Position numbers and translations under genes: made by a program. Source: Asanoa sp040676615 (GTDB taxonomy: Bacteria; Actinomycetota; Actinomycetes; Mycobacteriales; Micromonosporaceae). From it: a DNA stretch of 64,000 nucleotides. The notes under the pieces are model-generated. The model was not told the origin of the DNA, did no database searches, and worked only from the letters and a program-made list of their open reading frames with translations. Below, piece after piece: positions 60,563 to 64,000 of the stretch; the first letter of the stretch is position 1; the number at the start of each line of letters is the position of its first letter. Location: assembly GCF_040676615.1 (NCBI RefSeq), contig NZ_JBFAPI010000005.1:450848-514847 (forward strand). The letters are read 5' to 3'.

Positions 60563-62542
60563 ATGGCCAACCGGAACGTGCCGCCACAATGGCCGGGCGA
60601 CGACGGCCGCTGGGACAGCCGACCGCACCCCACCACGGACAGGTACCGTGAGCGGCCGGTGCAGCAGCGCGGCCCGCGCTGGGTTGGCCCCGACGGCGGT
60701 GTCGACATCGACTCGGTCGCCGGCCTGCCGGAGATCTACGACGTCGACGAAGAGGACGAGGGCCCAGACAAGGGGCGCCGCCGGGCGTTGATCGCCCTCG
60801 GCGGCGCGGTCGCGGCCGTCGCCGGTGGCGCCGCCCTCACGTTCACCTCGCAGGGCCGCGACCTGCTCGACAAGCTGACCGGCAAGGACGGCGTCGACAC
60901 CACGGCCGCGGAGCTCAACAACGCGATCTCCAACGCGCCGGCACAGCAGCAGCCCAGCACGGTGCGCACCTACACCGAGCAGAACGAGTCCTACATGGGC
61001 TCCCGGGCCGGCAACGAGTTGCGCAAGAACATGCCCATCACCGGCAAGCTCTACCCGACGCCGAGCGCAGCCGCGGCCAACACCAAGGTGACGGTCAAGA
61101 CGGTCCTCGCCAAGGACCCGATCCGGCACCTGGCCAGCCGGGCCACGTTCGGCCCCACCCCCAAGGTGCTCGGTGACATCCGCCGGATGGGCATCGACGA
61201 GTGGCTCCGGATCCAGTTGCAGCCGGAGAAGGTCGCGCCGACCGCCGGCGAGCTCAAGCTGGCCGAGCTGAGCACGCTGAAGATGGACATCCCGCAGTTG
61301 CGCGCGGCCCGCGAGGCCAACAACCAGAAGGGCATCCAGGCCGACCAGGAGGTCATCGACGCCGCGGTGGGTCGGATGATCTTCTCGGAGCGCCAGCTCT
61401 TCGAGGTCATGGTCGACTTCTGGAACGACTTCCTGCACGTCGGCCCGTTCTTCGACGGGTCCGACACGGTGCGGTCGAGCTTCGACCGGGACGTGATCCG
61501 CAAGCACGCGCTCGGCCGCTACCCCGAGATGCTGGTCGCCGCCAACCGCCACCCGGCGCTGCTGATCTACCTCAACCAGAACCAGTCGTCGAAGGACAAC
61601 GTCAACGAGAACCTGGCCCGGGAGAACCTGGAGCTCTACTCGGTCGGCGTCGACGGCGGCTACACCGAGAAAGACGTCAAGCAGGCCGCGCTCCTGCAGA
61701 CCGGTCGCGGCGTACGCGACGACCAGTACGTGTACCAGCCCGAGCGGCACCACGTCGGGCCCATCAAGATCATGGGGTTCAGCCACCCGAACGCGACCGC
61801 CGAGGGCGGCGAGGCGGCCAGTGACGCCTACTTCCGCTTCCTCGGCACGCACCCGTCGACCGCCCGCTACGTCGCGATGAACCTGGCCACCCGGTTCGTC
61901 TCGGACACCCCGCCGAAGTCGCTGATCGACCGGCTGGCCAAGACCTACCTGGCCAACGCCGGTGCGATCAAGCCGACGCTGATGACCCTCTTCTGCTCCT
62001 CGGAGTTCTGGGCGTCGGTGGGCCAGAAGGTACGCCGCCCGATGGAGTACCTGACCGCCACCTACCGCACCCTCGGCGTCGGGCCCACGCCGAGCCCGGG
62101 TTTCCAGCAGGGCAACCCGAACCGGACGCCGTTCGCCGAGGGCCTGCGGCAGATCCGCAACAAGATGGAGGAACTCGGCCAGTTCCCGACCGGCCAGGCG
62201 ACGCCCAACGGCTATCCCGACATCTTCGTCGCGTGGACCTCGGCCGGCACGATGATCAACGGCTGGAACGAGGCGCTCGACATCGTCAACGGCAACCGCC
62301 GGATGTTCTCCTACCTCAAGCCGGAGCAGTTCGCCGGCTCGAAGCCGCCGGCCACCGCCGGTGCCTACGTCGACGCCCTGGCCAAGCGCCTGGTGCACCA
62401 GACGCTGAGCGCCAAGGAGAAGGCGGCCATCCTCGGTATCGCCGGCGTGAGCGCCAACACCAAGGTCGACGCGTCGTTCAACGGTGCGCTGACCTCCGTC
62501 GTGCGGGCGCTGCTCGCATCCCCGCAGCACCACCTCCGGTGA
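60563..62542 (+). CDS. DUF1800 domain protein
   Basis: 659 residues. A polar N-terminus of about 70 residues (rich in Arg, Asp, Glu) precedes one hydrophobic segment (RRRALIALGGAVAAVAGGAA), possibly a Tat-like signal or anchor. The DUF1800 domain follows (about 185-655: HLASRATFGPTPKVLGDIRR, MVDFWNDFLHVGPFFDGSDT, NENLARENLELYSVGVDGGY). The family is almost always next to a DUF1501 gene, as here; function unknown, exported. Confidence 0.92.
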   Translation: MANRNVPPQWPGDDGRWDSRPHPTTDRYRERPVQQRGPRWVGPDGGVDIDSVAGLPEIYDVDEEDEGPDKGRRRALIALGGAVAAVAGGAALTFTSQGRDLLDKLTGKDGVDTTAAELNNAISNAPAQQQPSTVRTYTEQNESYMGSRAGNELRKNMPITGKLYPTPSAAAANTKVTVKTVLAKDPIRHLASRATFGPTPKVLGDIRRMGIDEWLRIQLQPEKVAPTAGELKLAELSTLKMDIPQLRAAREANNQKGIQADQEVIDAAVGRMIFSERQLFEVMVDFWNDFLHVGPFFDGSDTVRSSFDRDVIRKHALGRYPEMLVAANRHPALLIYLNQNQSSKDNVNENLARENLELYSVGVDGGYTEKDVKQAALLQTGRGVRDDQYVYQPERHHVGPIKIMGFSHPNATAEGGEAASDAYFRFLGTHPSTARYVAMNLATRFVSDTPPKSLIDRLAKTYLANAGAIKPTLMTLFCSSEFWASVGQKVRRPMEYLTATYRTLGVGPTPSPGFQQGNPNRTPFAEGLRQIRNKMEELGQFPTGQATPNGYPDIFVAWTSAGTMINGWNEALDIVNGNRRMFSYLKPEQFAGSKPPATAGAYVDALAKRLVHQTLSAKEKAAILGIAGVSANTKVDASFNGALTSVVRALLASPQHHLR

Positions 62543-62559
62543 GTCCCTTGGAGAGCAGC

Positions 62560-63927
62560 GTGTCACCATTCCCGATCCACCCCGACTGCCCCGACGTGGC
62601 GCGGCTGGCCGACAACCCGTTCGACGCCGCGCTGCGCGCCGAGGCGATGGCGGTCGAGGCCGAGAACGCGGCCGAGCGCGACCGCCTCAACCGGCTCAAC
62701 GAACTCGAGGAGGCACAGCAGGACGGCCGCGGTGTGACCCGCCGGACGTTCGTCACCGGTGCCGCCGCGACCGCGACCGCGCTGGCCACCACGCAGTTCA
62801 TCTCGACCCGGGCGTCGTTCGCGGCGACGAAGACCGGCACGCTCATCCACGTGTTCCTCTTCGGCGGGCTCGACGGCCTGGCCATGGTCGCGCCGGCCGA
62901 CGACCCGGTGCTGGCCAAGGTGCGCCCCGACCAGCTGATCCCGGAGAACGGCGGCATCGCGCTGCAGCGCGGCTTCCGGCTCAGCGGCTCGTTCGCGCCG
63001 CTGCGCAAGTACCTGGCCGCCGGGCAGCTCGGCTTCGTGCCGGCGGTGACCGACCCGCGGCTGTCGCTGAGCCACTTCCAGGCGGCCGACGCGTGCAACC
63101 TCGGCGGCCTGCCGGGGGAGACCGGCGGCCGCGGCTGGCTGGACAGCCTGGTCGACGCGCTCGGCCCAGGCACCGCGTTCCGCAGCGTCGGCATCGGCAA
63201 CACGCTGCCCCGCTCGCTGGTCGGCAACAACGGCGCCATCGCGCTCAACAGCGTCGGCTCCTTCAACCTCAACGGCGATCAGCGGCTCAAGGCGGGCACC
63301 GCCAAGGCCATCAAGACCCTGTTCACCGGCATCAACCACCCGGTGCAGGACTCGGTGCAGGAAGGGCTCGCGGCGCTGAGCCTGGCGCAGAAGCTGTCGG
63401 CCGACGGATACAAGCCCGCGGCCGGCGTGGAATACCAGGGGATCGGTTTCGCCTTCCAGCAGCTCGCCCACCTGATCAAGGGTGGCGCCAACGTCCGCGT
63501 GGCGACCATCGGGATGGGCGGCTGGGATACCCACGAGCAGCAGGGCACCCAGGGCGGCTACGTCTTCAACCACATGGGTGAGCTGGCCAAGGCGATGGCC
63601 GACTTCTTCGACGACCTGGGTCCGGCCGCCGCCGACGTGACCGTGATGGTGTCCAGCGAGTTCGGTCGCCGGGTCAGCCAGAACGGCAGCGGCACCGACC
63701 ACGGGCACGGTGGCGTGATCGCGCTGCTGTCCGGCAAGAAGCTCGCGGGCAACCTGCTGGGCCGCTGGGACGGGCTGGAGAAGCTCGACGGTGGAAACGT
63801 CCCGGAGTACAACAACATGTTCAACGTCTACGGCGCCGTCGCACAGGGCAGGTTCGGTCTATCCAATGCCGAGGTGGACAAGATCTTCCCCCGACAGAAG
63901 TACGCCCCGGTGAAGCTCTTTGCGTGA
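62560..63927 (+). CDS. DUF1501 domain protein, Tat-exported
   Basis: 455 residues. A 60-residue charged lead is followed by a twin-arginine signal (GVTRRTFVTGAAATATALAT) and the DUF1501 (sulfatase-like) domain: LIHVFLFGGLDGLAMVAPAD, RLSLSHFQAADACNLGG, ATIGMGGWDTHEQQG, MVSSEFGRRVSQNGSGTDHG. The GTG at 62560 has GGAG six bases upstream; an earlier GTG at 62539 overlaps the DUF1800 end. Forms an operon with the DUF1800 gene; both are probably exported together. Confidence 0.92.
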   Translation: MSPFPIHPDCPDVARLADNPFDAALRAEAMAVEAENAAERDRLNRLNELEEAQQDGRGVTRRTFVTGAAATATALATTQFISTRASFAATKTGTLIHVFLFGGLDGLAMVAPADDPVLAKVRPDQLIPENGGIALQRGFRLSGSFAPLRKYLAAGQLGFVPAVTDPRLSLSHFQAADACNLGGLPGETGGRGWLDSLVDALGPGTAFRSVGIGNTLPRSLVGNNGAIALNSVGSFNLNGDQRLKAGTAKAIKTLFTGINHPVQDSVQEGLAALSLAQKLSADGYKPAAGVEYQGIGFAFQQLAHLIKGGANVRVATIGMGGWDTHEQQGTQGGYVFNHMGELAKAMADFFDDLGPAAADVTVMVSSEFGRRVSQNGSGTDHGHGGVIALLSGKKLAGNLLGRWDGLEKLDGGNVPEYNNMFNVYGAVAQGRFGLSNAEVDKIFPRQKYAPVKLFA

Positions 63928-63960
63928 GTACCCCACGGGCGTCGTAGTTGCGGGCCACCC

Positions 63961-63985
63961 GGGGGGGGGGGGGGCCCCCCCCCCC
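63961..63985. other. G14-C11 homopolymer run
   Basis: Fourteen G followed by eleven C, 34 bases after the DUF1501 stop, with GC-rich inverted flanks. It could fold as a terminator stem, but a run this pure is more suspicious as an assembly or gap-joining artefact. Confidence 0.7.
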
Positions 63986-64000
63986 GGCCCACGGCGGGCC

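Noticed and set aside
60494..62569. Long minus-strand frame opposite the DUF1800 gene
   Set aside because: Val/Arg/Asp/His-rich shadow of a recognised family; no motif or start signal.

Overview
The window is high-GC actinobacterial DNA with strongly G/C-ending codons and many GTG starts. Gene content points to a filamentous actinomycete, most likely Micromonosporaceae: a homodimeric-type AceE pyruvate dehydrogenase E1, DUF3052 next to an AhpE-type peroxiredoxin and tRNA-Val, a SigE-family (SACE) sigma factor, remnants of TIR/TPR proteins, and secreted polysaccharidases. The family is an inference from gene content; there is no rRNA here to test it.

Layout. 1-6200: end of a PAP2 phosphatase, a DesK-like histidine kinase, small membrane, secreted and TetR genes, glutamyl-tRNA synthetase, and a patch of palindromic repeats. 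6197-10562: sugar module with a GH1 beta-glucosidase overlapping an MFS transporter, divergent from a secreted PL1 pectate lyase, with a LacI-type palindrome between them. 10682-13242: debris zone with a frameshifted MacS-like kinase, an orphan lyase C-terminus and a broken TIR-TPR gene. 13257-20089: central metabolism (aceE, YjbQ, fused E1 alpha/beta dehydrogenase, DUF3052, AhpE) ending in tRNA-Val. 20090-21840: decayed island behind the tRNA (integrase scrap, broken ORFs, a second TIR scrap). 21883-27457: SigE sigma factor with membrane partner, a PEP mutase-like enzyme, and a TetR-MMPL efflux pair with twin operators. 27714-36249: secreted proteins, including a 1439-residue GH87-type alpha-1,3-glucanase, a NERD-like protein, DUF305, six tandem palindromic repeats and an LVIVD protein. 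36546-40698: Lrp regulator, aminotransferase-cupin-SDR operon and a royal-jelly/yellow-type protein. 40684-51326: housekeeping and accessory genes (methyltransferases, CoA transferase, zwf-aroQ, a GNAT-EamA-MerR-YbaK run). 51316-60562: ureohydrolase plus membrane protein, then a sulfonate cluster. 60563-63927: a DUF1800-DUF1501 pair. The window ends in a G14C11 run.

The most interesting system is the sulfonate cluster. A cysteine-free Rrf2 regulator is the last gene of a ssuA-ssuB-ssuC-rrf2 operon. Three 17-bp inverted repeats of the form CCTAY-N7-ATAGG lie over candidate -10 boxes of three promoters: the flavoprotein gene (also facing the ureohydrolase operon), the small-ORF/YeiH/LLM-monooxygenase operon, and the ssu operon. 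This predicts one local Rrf2 regulon for sulfonate import, desulfonation and sulfite/sulfate export. The flavin monooxygenase and the Rrf2 gene converge and overlap through a 9-bp tandem repeat that gives each protein a repetitive tail. The exporter's apparent first membrane helix is a separate 35-residue ORF.
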